This document shows positions 57,091-64,000 of a stretch of 64,000 nucleotides of DNA, piece after piece (the stretch's first letter is position 1; each line of letters starts with the position of its first letter). The position numbers were made by a program, and so were the translations under genes. The notes under the pieces are model-generated. The model made no database searches. It was not told the origin of the DNA and was given only the letters and a program-made list of their open reading frames with translations. Source of the DNA: Cellulosimicrobium cellulans (GTDB taxonomy: Bacteria > Actinomycetota > Actinomycetes > Actinomycetales > Cellulomonadaceae); contig NZ_VEGH01000012.1 of the NCBI RefSeq assembly GCF_007679345.1, positions 1-64,000 of the forward strand. The letters run 5' to 3'.

Positions 57091-57096
57091 ATGATA
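57091..57096 (-). promoter_or_regulatory. -10 box for the helicase transcript
   Basis: TATCAT on the minus strand implies a transcript start near 57085 and a leader of about 185 nt before the helicase start at 56901. Confidence 0.5.
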
Positions 57097-57146
57097 CGCG
57101 CAGGGCCGCCCGCACCGTTGGGAGGCGGCGGCGCGGGCGGCGCGTT

Positions 57147-57202
57147 GGGGCGGCCCGGCGTGGCTGCGGGGCGGCCCGGCGACGCGGTGGGGCGGCTCGG
57201 CG
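57147..57202. repeat. 21-bp tandem repeat, three copies
   Basis: GGGGCGGCCCGGCG starts at 57147 and 57168, and GGGGCGGCTCGGCG at 57189. It occupies the gap between the MFS stop and the helicase promoter, which otherwise holds no gene. Confidence 0.65.
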
Positions 57203-57229
57203 GCCCGGAGGTGGGCGGGGCCGGTGGCG

Positions 57230-58516
57230 TCAGCCGCCGACGCCCGCGGGCGCCGCGGGCTCCGCGACGGCGTCGCCGGGGACGTCCCCGCCCGGCTCCG
57301 CGGCGGGCACGGCGGCGCGCACCGCGGCCGCCAGCCGCCGCTGCTGCGTCGCCGCCACCAGCAGCGCGACCACGGTCGTCGCCACGGTGACCGCGAACGC
57401 GGCGGTGTGCCCGGAGGCGTCCGCCAGGCGTCCGGCGATGCTCGACCCGAGCGCGTAGCCGACGCCGGTCGCCGACGCGAGGGCCGTCATCGCGGCGCCG
57501 GTCCGCCCGGCGGGGACGACGCGCTCGCCGAGGGAGAACACGCCGATCATGTACGGCGCGACCGCGAAGCCCAGCACGGCGACGGCGGCGGTGAGCGCGG
57601 GCAGCGAGTCGACCAGCAGCAGCGGCCAGGACAGCGCGACCAGCGCGCAGGCGGCCACCAGCACCCGGCGCTCGTGCCCGATCCGGGCCGGGATGAAGGC
57701 GGTGCCGATGCCGGCCGCGGCGCTGCCGACGCCGAGCACCGCGTGGATCAGGCCCGCCAGCCCCGGCTGGCCCGCCTGGGTGGCGAGGACGGTGGTGCCG
57801 GTCTGGGTGGCGCCGAACAGCACGCCGACCGCGGCCTGGGCGACGACCAGCACCGCGAAGGCCGGGGTCAGCAGGCGGCCGGCCGGGCGCGCGTGCGGCC
57901 CGGTCGCGGTGCGGCGCGCCGTGGGGTGCAGCGCGAACGCGGTGCCGAACACGGCGAGCAGCACGGCGGCGGTGACCAGCGCGCCGGCGGGGGACAGCCA
58001 CACGGCGACGACGCCGACCAGCGCCGGGCCGATCGCGAACGAGGCCTCGTCGACGGCGCCCTCGTAGGAGAAGGCCGCGTCGACCAGCCGGCGCTGCTCG
58101 TGGCCCGTGCCGGCGGTGATCGGCCGCCACCGCACGCGGGCGAGCGGGCCGACCTGCGGCAGGGCGAGGCCGGTGACCGCGGCGACCGCCACCAGCGCGG
58201 CCCCGCCCGCCCCGGCGTGCGCCAGCAGGGTCAGCGCGGCGAGCGACGCCGCGCCCGCCAGCGACTGGACGAGCACGACGGGGCGCTGGCCGAACCGGTC
58301 GGCGAGCCCGCCGGCGACCGGCGCGCCCACGGCGTTCGCGACGGCGAGCGCCCCCGCGGCCAGCCCGCCGAGGCCGTACGTGCCGGTGGCGGTGGAGACG
58401 AGCAGCAGGGTGCCGAGCTGGGCCATCGCCATGGGCAGGCGGCCGAGGAAGGCGACGACGACGTAGGCCGGGCCGGCCAGGCGGAACAGGCGCGCGTAGG
58501 CGTTCAGGGCGGACAC
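57230..58516 (-). CDS. MFS transporter, unknown substrate
   Basis: A 428-aa permease with 12 hydrophobic segments. The loop-2 signature is degenerate but visible as GGLADRFGQRPVVLVQ near 60. A central loop carries VRWRPITAGTGHEQRRLVDAAFSYEGAVDE, a segment typical of actinobacterial drug-exporter-like MFS proteins. GTG 58516 follows GGAGGG, nine bases upstream. It is divergent from the ferritin-like gene and upstream of the helicase on the same strand. Confidence 0.88.
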   Translation of the reverse strand: MSALNAYARLFRLAGPAYVVVAFLGRLPMAMAQLGTLLLVSTATGTYGLGGLAAGALAVANAVGAPVAGGLADRFGQRPVVLVQSLAGAASLAALTLLAHAGAGGAALVAVAAVTGLALPQVGPLARVRWRPITAGTGHEQRRLVDAAFSYEGAVDEASFAIGPALVGVVAVWLSPAGALVTAAVLLAVFGTAFALHPTARRTATGPHARPAGRLLTPAFAVLVVAQAAVGVLFGATQTGTTVLATQAGQPGLAGLIHAVLGVGSAAAGIGTAFIPARIGHERRVLVAACALVALSWPLLLVDSLPALTAAVAVLGFAVAPYMIGVFSLGERVVPAGRTGAAMTALASATGVGYALGSSIAGRLADASGHTAAFAVTVATTVVALLVAATQQRRLAAAVRAAVPAAEPGGDVPGDAVAEPAAPAGVGG

Positions 58517-58646
58517 GAGGGACCCTCCGGGTGCACGAGACGGGCGACGCGCCTCCCCGCCTCCAGGTCGCGTCCGGTGTCCCTCAGCTGCACCCATCCT
58601 ACCCGCGGCTCAGGGGCCCGACGAGAGCCGGCCGGGGTGGCAGCGC

Positions 58647-58652
58647 TACCCT
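58647..58652 (+). promoter_or_regulatory. -10 box of leaderless ferritin-like gene
   Basis: TACCCT ends six bases before ATG 58659. Confidence 0.5.
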
Positions 58653-58658
58653 GGGCGG

Positions 58659-59408
58659 ATGACCGAGGTCGCTCACGACACCCAGCAGCAGGCCCCTGAG
58701 GCCGCCGACACCGTCGAGCTGCTCGGGCTGGTCGCCCACCTGCAGCACGTCGCGTTCAACCGGCTCGCCGAGGACGCGCGCGTCGCCCCCAGCACCGCCC
58801 AGCAGCTCGAGCTCAGCCGGCTGGCCGCCGCCGCGGTCGACCGCCGGGACCGGGTGCTCGCCCGCGTGGTGGAGCTCGGCGGCGAGCCCGAGCGCTGCCT
58901 GGGCGCCTACGCCCGGCTGCTCGAGGACTTCGACTCGCGCACCCAGCCGAGCACGTGGTGGGAGCGGCTGCTCCGCTCCTACGTCGCCGACGGGGTGTCC
59001 GACGACTTCTGCCGCATCGCCGCGTCCGCCGTCGACGACCGGTCGCGCGCGCTGCTGCTCGAGGTGCTGGACGACGCCGCGCACGCGAACCTCGCCGTCG
59101 GCGAGCTCGAGGCCGCCGGCGCGCACGACGAGGTGCTGGTGTCCCGGCTCGCGCTGTGGGGCCGCCGGCTGGTCGGCGAGGCGCTCGGCGTCGTGCAGCA
59201 GGCGATGTCCGCGCACCCCGGCCTGGGCCGCCTGGTCACCCGCCGCGAGGCGGAGGCGCGCGCCGCGTCCCAGGAGCCGGCCGCCGCGCCCGCACCGGAG
59301 GCGCCCGCCGCCGCGGCCGAGGCCGACGGCGCCGCCCCCGCGAAGCTGTTCGGCGAGCTCACGGCGGAGCACACCCGTCGGATGTCCCGCCTCGGCCTGA
59401 CGGCCTGA
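58659..59408 (+). CDS. Ferritin-like fold protein (Rv3210c type)
   Basis: A 249-aa protein of mainly helices. Residues about 18-190 look like a ferritin-like four-helix bundle, with FNRLAEDARVAPS, RVLARVVELGG, WWERLLRSYVADGVSDDFCR and DDAAHANLAVGELEA; Glu/His positions resemble MiaE-like di-iron proteins, but I cannot confirm a full metal set. The C-terminal 60 residues are Ala/Pro/Glu-rich before LFGELTAEHTRRMSRLGL. Position between the helicase and DUF3107/TetR genes matches Rv3210c of M. tuberculosis. Confidence 0.82.
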   Translation: MTEVAHDTQQQAPEAADTVELLGLVAHLQHVAFNRLAEDARVAPSTAQQLELSRLAAAAVDRRDRVLARVVELGGEPERCLGAYARLLEDFDSRTQPSTWWERLLRSYVADGVSDDFCRIAASAVDDRSRALLLEVLDDAAHANLAVGELEAAGAHDEVLVSRLALWGRRLVGEALGVVQQAMSAHPGLGRLVTRREAEARAASQEPAAAPAPEAPAAAAEADGAAPAKLFGELTAEHTRRMSRLGLTA

Positions 59409-59488
59409 CGCCCGCCGGCCCGACGCCGGACGGCCCGGCGCCCGCCGGAGGCACGGCCCCTGCCGGCCCGGCGGGCACCCCCCGCACG

Positions 59489-59526
59489 ACGACGCCCCGC
59501 ACCGGATCACCGGTGCGGGGCGTCGT
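59489..59526. terminator. Hairpin between ferritin-like and DUF3107 genes
   Basis: A perfect 17-bp stem (ACGACGCCCCGCACCGG and complement) with an ATCA loop between convergent genes. Confidence 0.82.
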
Positions 59527-59544
59527 CGCGTCTGCGGGTGCGGC

Positions 59545-59769
59545 TCAGATCGCGCCGAAGCCGACGCGGCCCTTCGACTCCGTGCCGATCTCGACGTAGC
59601 CGATCGAGGCGGACGGCACGATGACCCGCCGGCCCCGGTTGTCGGTCAGCTCGAGCACCGGCTTGCCGTTGAGGGCCTCGGTGACGGCGGTGGTGACCTC
59701 GTCGGCCGTCTGGTCCGACTCGATCACCAGCTCGCGGGGAAGGTTCTGCACACCGATCGTGATGTCCAC
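59545..59769 (-). CDS. DUF3107 family small protein
   Basis: A 74-aa actinobacterial DUF3107 protein: MDITIGVQNLPRELVIES, then GKPVLELTDNRGRRVIVPSA and IGYVEIG. It is a small alpha/beta protein of unknown role, conserved in M. tuberculosis as Rv3208A beside a TetR gene, as here. GAGGAGACGACGAAGCGTGG precedes the ATG. Confidence 0.9.
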   Translation of the reverse strand: MDITIGVQNLPRELVIESDQTADEVTTAVTEALNGKPVLELTDNRGRRVIVPSASIGYVEIGTESKGRVGFGAI

Positions 59770-59811
59770 GCTTCGTCGTCTCCTCGTCCGTGGTGTCGCT
59801 GCCCGGTCATC

Positions 59812-60537
59812 CTAGGCCGGGCGGGCGTCCGCCGGACCGTCGAGGGGCCCGCGTTCGCCCTGGGTGGACACGTCCTGCGGTCCGGGACCGGGCTCGGCGC
59901 CCTCCGGGACGAAGCCGGCGACGCCGCCCCACGCGAGCCGCGCGACCAGCGTGGCGGTGTCGCGCGCGGAGCTGCCGTCCGGGGCGCGGAGCCGCCGGGT
60001 CGCGGCCGCCTGGGCCATCGCGGCGACGGACGGCGCGAGCAGCGCCGCCGTCTCCGGCGGGACGCCCGCGACCTCGGCGAGCACCGACTGCAGGCGGCGG
60101 GTGATGGCCGCGGTGGCCCGCTCGACCCGGGCGCGGACCTCGAGGTCGTGCCGGACGTCCGACTCGAACAGCAGGGCGGAGGACTCCCCGGCGCCGTCCA
60201 CGAAGTCGACGTACGCGCGCACGACCCCGGTGAGGATGGCGCGGGCGTCGTGCGGGCGGACCTCGCCGGGCGGGTGCATCGCCGCCGCCGCGTCGACGGC
60301 GGACAGCAGCTCGTCCCCGCGCGCGTCGACGACGGTGAGGTAGAGGTCGAGCTTCGACGGGAAGTGCCTGTACAGCACCGGCTTGCTGACCTCGGCGCGG
60401 TCGGCGATGTCGTCCATCGAGACGTGGTGGAAGCCCTCGGAGGTGAACAGCTCCTGCGCGATCGCCAGGACCTGCGCGCGGCGGAGCGCGCGGGGCATGC
60501 GCGCCGGGCGTCCTCGGCCGGTCGGGGGCTGGTCCAT
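59812..60537 (-). CDS. TetR family regulator (Rv3208 type)
   Basis: A 241-aa regulator. The HTH is at about 15-60 (LAIAQELFTSEGFHHVSMDD, then VSKPVLYRHFPSKLDLYLTV). The C-terminal ligand domain (about 75-205) is typical in length; a short acidic tail follows. ATG 60537 has TATCAT (complement of 60544-60549) six bases upstream. Divergent from the adnA-like gene; the arrangement DUF3107-TetR next to AdnA resembles the mycobacterial locus. Confidence 0.92.
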   Translation of the reverse strand: MDQPPTGRGRPARMPRALRRAQVLAIAQELFTSEGFHHVSMDDIADRAEVSKPVLYRHFPSKLDLYLTVVDARGDELLSAVDAAAAMHPPGEVRPHDARAILTGVVRAYVDFVDGAGESSALLFESDVRHDLEVRARVERATAAITRRLQSVLAEVAGVPPETAALLAPSVAAMAQAAATRRLRAPDGSSARDTATLVARLAWGGVAGFVPEGAEPGPGPQDVSTQGERGPLDGPADARPA

Positions 60538-60543
60538 CGGGCG

Positions 60544-60549
60544 ATGATA
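60544..60549 (-). promoter_or_regulatory. -10 box of leaderless TetR gene
   Basis: TATCAT on the minus strand ends six bases before ATG 60537. Confidence 0.5.
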
Positions 60550-60670
60550 GCCACGGCCCGGGGGCGCTCAGCGGGGTGTCCGCGGGCGCGGGCGAGGGGG
60601 TCGCGCGGGCGGTGCCGACGCGCCCGGCGGACGGGCCCGGGTGTCGGTGGCGTGTGATGGGATCGGGGCC

Positions 60671-63600
60671 GTGACCCCGACCCCCGCCGGACCGCCCCCC
60701 GCGGCCGGGCTGCGCCTCGTGCGCCCCGCGCTCGCGGACGTGCCGGCGCCGGTCCGGCTCGGCGCGGACCAGCGGGCCGTCGTGGACCGGGTGGTGGCGG
60801 GCGCCGACCCCGCGCTGCTGGTCGTGGGCGCCGCCGGCACGGGCAAGACCCTGCTGGCGGTCGAGGCGGTGGCGGCGGCGCTGGCGGCGGACGACGACGG
60901 GCTGTTCCCCTCGCCGGACCTGCCGTCGCCGGACGAGGTCCTGGTGCTCGCCGCGGGCCGCCGGGCGGCGGCCGAGCTGCGCGACCGGATCGGCGCCCGG
61001 GTGCGGCGCACCACCGGCCAGGCGATGGTGCGCACGGCGGCCTCGGCCGCGTTCGCGGTGCTGCGGGCGCGCGCGGCGCTGCTGGGCGACCCGGCGCCGA
61101 CCCTGATCTCCGGTCCCGAGCAGGACCTCGCGCTGGCCGAGCTGCTCGCGGGCCACGCCGCGGGGGAGGGCGTGCCGCTGCGCTGGCCGGACGGCGTGCC
61201 GGAGGAGTCGCTGACCCTGCGCGCCTTCCGCGGGGAGCTGCGCGACCTCCTCATGCGCGCGGCCGAGCGCGGCGTCGAGCCGGAGGACCTGGCGCTGCTC
61301 GGCGAGCGGCACGGCCGGCCCGAGTGGGTGGCCGCCGCGGCGCTGTACCGGGAGTACGTCGACGTGACGACGCTGCGGGCGGGCACGCCCGACGCCGGCG
61401 CGCGGTACGACCCGGCCGTCGTCGTCGAGGAGGCGGCCCACGTGCTGCGCACCTGGGAGGCCGAGCTGCCCGGGCCGCGCCCGCGGTGGCGGCTGGTGGT
61501 GGTCGACGACTACCAGGAGGCGACCGAGGCGACCGCGCGGCTGCTGCGGGTGCTGCAGGACGACGGGGCGCGGCTGCTGCTGCTCGCCGACCCGGACGCG
61601 GCGGTGCAGACGTTCCGCGGGGCGACGCCGGCGCTCGTCGGGCGGGCGGACGTGGCCGGGACCGGCCCGGGGGAGCTCGGGGCGACGCGGCTGGTGCTCG
61701 ACGTCGTCCGGCGGCACGGGCCGGAGCTGCGCGGGGTGGCGGCCCGGGTCGCCGAGCGGGTCGCGGTCGTGGGCGGGGCCGCGCACCGGCGCGCGCTCCC
61801 GGCTCCCGGCGCCGGGTCGACCCCCGCGGCTCCCGGGGTGCCGACGCAGGGCGGGGAGGCCGCGGTCGCGCGCGACGTCGTCCGCGCCGCCGTGCTGCCC
61901 AGCCCCGCGCAGGAGGCCGCCTGGGTGGCGCACGCCCTGCGCCGCGCGCACCTCGAGGACGGCACCCCGTGGGCCGAGATGGCGGTGATCGCCCGCACCG
62001 GCGGCCAGGTGACGGCGCTGCGCCGCGCGCTCGGCTCCGCGCAGGTGCCGGTCGCGGTGGTGGGCAGCGACGTGCCGCTGCGCGACGAGCCCGCCGTGCG
62101 CCCGCTGCTCGACGCGCTGCGGGTGGCGCTGGGCCCGGACGCGGGCGGTGCGGCGCTGGACGCCGAGCTGGCCGCGCGGCTGTGCTGCTCGCCGCTGGGC
62201 GGCCTGGACGCGGTGGGCCTGCGCCGGCTGCGCCGGAGCCTGCGGGCGGAGGAGGTCGCCCTGGGCGGCGGCCGGGCGAGCGACGAGCTGCTGGTGGAGG
62301 TGCTGGGGTCCCCGGCGCTCGCCGCGGGGCTCCAGCCGGTGGTGCGCCGGCCGGTCGCCCGGATCGCCACGGTCCTCGCGGAGGGCCGGGCCGCCGCCGC
62401 GGTGCCGGGCGCGGACGCGCAGGGCGTGCTGTGGGCGATCTGGGACGCGTCCGGGCTGGCGGAGCCGTGGCGGCGGTCGGCGCTCGCCGGCGGGCCGGGC
62501 GGGGCGCGCGCGGACCGGGACCTCGACGCCGTGCTCGCGCTGTTCCGCGCGGCGGAGACGTTCGTCGACCGGATGCCGCAGGCCCGCGCCGCCGCGTTCC
62601 TCGAGTGGGTCGAGGCGCAGGAGCTGCCGTCCGACACGATCGCCGCGCGCGCCCGCCGGGACGCGGTGTCCGTACTGACCCCGGCGGGCGCCGCCGGGCG
62701 GGAGTGGGACGTCGTCGCGGTCGCGGGTGTGCAGGAGGGCGTGTGGCCCGACCTGCGGCTGCGCGACTCGCTGCTCGGCTCGCAGGCGCTGGTCGACGTG
62801 CTGGCGGGCCGGGACGCCGGTCGCGCCGACGCGCACACCGCCGCGGAGGCGGGTGCGGCCGCACGCGCCGCCGTGCTGGCCGACGAGCTCCGGTCGTTCC
62901 ACGTGGCCGTCTCCCGGGCCCGCCGGGTGCTGCTGGTGACCGCCGTGTCCGACGAGGACGACCAGCCGTCGCCGTTCCTCGACCTGGTCGAGCCGAACGA
63001 CGAGGACGACGACCCCCGCCGCACCGTCGCCCCCGCGCCGCTGGACCTGCGCGGGCTCGTGGCGCAGCTCCGGGGGCGGCTGGAGCAGTCGGCGCGCGCA
63101 GGCACCCCGGACGCCGAGGCCGCGGCGGTGCTCGCGCGCCTGGCCGACGAGGGCGTGCCCGGCGCCGACCCCGCCGAGTGGCACGGCCTCGCCGACCCGT
63201 CGAGCGACGACCCGCTGTGGGCCGCGGGGGAGCGGGTGCCGGTGTCGCCGTCGCGCATCGAGACGGCCGGGACGTGCACCCTGCGCTGGGCGCTCGAGGC
63301 CGCCGGTGGCACCGCGCCGAGCAGCGCCCGGCAGTCGCTCGGCACGCTGGTGCACGCGCTCGCGCAGACGCACCCCCGGGGCGGCCGGGAGGCGCTGCTC
63401 GCGGAGCTCGACCGGCGGTGGCCGGAGCTCGGGCTGGGGCACGGCTGGCCGGCGACGCTGGAGCGCCGCCGCGCGGAGGCGATGGTGGACCGGCTCGCGG
63501 ACTACCTGGAGCGGGCGGGCGAGCCGCTGGCGATCGAGGCGCGGTTCGAGCTCGAGCTGGACCGGGCCGTGGTGCGGGGGACGCTGGACCGGGTCGAGCG

Positions 63601-64000
63601 GGCGGAGCCGGCCGCCGGGTCCGGGGAGGCCGCCGGGTCCGGCGAGGGCGCGCCCCTGCCCGTCCGGGTCGTCGACCTCAAGACCGGCCGCACCGCCCCG
63701 TCGGCGCAGGAGGCGACGACCAACCCGCAGCTCGGCGCGTACCAGCTCGCGGTCGACGCCGGCGCCGTCGAGGGGCTCCCCCCGGGCGCGACCAGCGCCG
63801 GGGCGCAGCTGGTGTTCGTCTCCGACGTCAACAAGAACAAGGCCGCGCTGCGCGAGCAGCCCGCGCTCGGACCGGACGCGCCGGACGACCCGTCCTGGGC
63901 CAGGACGCACATCGAGGAGGTGGCGGAGCGGATGGCCGCCTCGTCGTTCGCCGCGACCGCGAACCCGCTGTGCGACCGGTGCCCGGTGCGCCGGTCCTGC
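60671..64000 (+). CDS. AdnA-like ATP-dependent helicase-nuclease (3' end outside window)
   Basis: At least 1110 codons, running off the window. It is a UvrD/SF1 helicase with Walker A GAAGTGKT at 53-60, motif II VVVDDYQEA near 277-285, and LLLLADPDAAVQTFRGATPA. The C-terminus is a PD-(D/E)XK nuclease with VVDLKTGR (Asp1002, Lys1004). Four Cys (869, 1101, 1104, 1110) have the CxnCxxCx5C spacing of the AddB-type Fe-S cluster. Together these identify a recombination helicase-nuclease of the mycobacterial AdnA/AdnB kind; AdnA is favoured because of the TetR/DUF3107 neighbours. GTG 60671 has TGGGAT seven bases upstream. Confidence 0.9.
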   Translation, partial: MTPTPAGPPPAAGLRLVRPALADVPAPVRLGADQRAVVDRVVAGADPALLVVGAAGTGKTLLAVEAVAAALAADDDGLFPSPDLPSPDEVLVLAAGRRAAAELRDRIGARVRRTTGQAMVRTAASAAFAVLRARAALLGDPAPTLISGPEQDLALAELLAGHAAGEGVPLRWPDGVPEESLTLRAFRGELRDLLMRAAERGVEPEDLALLGERHGRPEWVAAAALYREYVDVTTLRAGTPDAGARYDPAVVVEEAAHVLRTWEAELPGPRPRWRLVVVDDYQEATEATARLLRVLQDDGARLLLLADPDAAVQTFRGATPALVGRADVAGTGPGELGATRLVLDVVRRHGPELRGVAARVAERVAVVGGAAHRRALPAPGAGSTPAAPGVPTQGGEAAVARDVVRAAVLPSPAQEAAWVAHALRRAHLEDGTPWAEMAVIARTGGQVTALRRALGSAQVPVAVVGSDVPLRDEPAVRPLLDALRVALGPDAGGAALDAELAARLCCSPLGGLDAVGLRRLRRSLRAEEVALGGGRASDELLVEVLGSPALAAGLQPVVRRPVARIATVLAEGRAAAAVPGADAQGVLWAIWDASGLAEPWRRSALAGGPGGARADRDLDAVLALFRAAETFVDRMPQARAAAFLEWVEAQELPSDTIAARARRDAVSVLTPAGAAGREWDVVAVAGVQEGVWPDLRLRDSLLGSQALVDVLAGRDAGRADAHTAAEAGAAARAAVLADELRSFHVAVSRARRVLLVTAVSDEDDQPSPFLDLVEPNDEDDDPRRTVAPAPLDLRGLVAQLRGRLEQSARAGTPDAEAAAVLARLADEGVPGADPAEWHGLADPSSDDPLWAAGERVPVSPSRIETAGTCTLRWALEAAGGTAPSSARQSLGTLVHALAQTHPRGGREALLAELDRRWPELGLGHGWPATLERRRAEAMVDRLADYLERAGEPLAIEARFELELDRAVVRGTLDRVERAEPAAGSGEAAGSGEGAPLPVRVVDLKTGRTAPSAQEATTNPQLGAYQLAVDAGAVEGLPPGATSAGAQLVFVSDVNKNKAALREQPALGPDAPDDPSWARTHIEEVAERMAASSFAATANPLCDRCPVRRSC

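Noticed and set aside
59807..63910. Long minus-strand frame through TetR and the helicase-nuclease
   Set aside because: The plus-strand frame has helicase and nuclease motifs and an Fe-S Cys pattern throughout; the minus frame is low-complexity.

Overview
The window is about 75 % G+C and densely packed with genes. Gene content points to a high-GC actinobacterium, most likely Cellulomonas or a near relative in the Micrococcales: the DUF6350-purN-purH order, a sortase-E (LAXTG) cell-wall pullulanase, GH38 alpha-mannosidase with sugar importer, ROK regulators, actinobacterial DUF3017 and DUF3107, and an AdnA-type helicase-nuclease. This is inferred from gene content, not from a database search. 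I found no rRNA, tRNA, insertion sequence, prophage or CRISPR array.

Layout. 1-3340: a 15-bp tandem repeat, DUF6350 membrane protein, purN and small membrane proteins. 3399-5178: promoter, ZTP riboswitch and purH. 5289-10424: two palindromic operators, a wall-anchored pullulanase and a ROK regulator. 10437-12204: a tightly overlapping leftward operon (membrane protein, small HTH regulator, MDR oxidoreductase) preceded by two 22-bp palindromes. 12245-18712: sugar importer (lipoprotein plus two permeases, no ATPase) and GH38 mannosidase. 18713-23631: thioredoxin-fold protein without its cysteines, VanZ-RDD fusion, ferredoxin-reductase-like flavoprotein, DUF3017. 23733-28446: aquaporin, icd, ROK regulator and an orphan sugar-ABC ATPase. 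28460-29556: MNT/HEPN pair with a 38-bp palindrome. 29564-33472: purU, acetyltransferase, a second ZTP riboswitch, glyA and folD. 33473-40051: cysteine hydrolase and NCS1 permease, a kinase-like gene, and a DrrAB-type exporter with a divergent TetR regulator that carries a long charged helix. 40104-50674: xth, membrane proteins, MFS with divergent ArsR, galK with DeoR, mrp, DUF1003, an MgtE-N/CBS protein and a general stress protein. 50738-64000: pepP, PHP phosphatase, MarC, MpaB-type oxygenase, DEAD-box helicase with a possible Cys-rich leader ORF, MFS, ferritin-like protein, DUF3107, TetR and AdnA. The helicase/ferritin-like/DUF3107/TetR/AdnA order resembles the Rv3211-Rv3202c neighbourhood of Mycobacterium tuberculosis.

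How the genes fit together. One strong theme is folate one-carbon and purine metabolism: purN, purH, purU, glyA and folD, with purH and the glyA-folD operon each behind a ZTP riboswitch. A second theme is carbohydrate use: pullulanase, mannosidase with importer, galK, and ROK/DeoR regulators.

Two genome-scale patterns stand out. About 25 genes have a TANNNT-like -10 box ending 5-7 nt before the start codon, so they are probably transcribed as leaderless mRNAs. Several intergenic gaps hold short words repeated at 19-bp spacing, usually as direct copies followed by inverted copies. The words differ between loci but share a C-G-A-G core. I consider these arrays the most interesting unexplained structure in the window.
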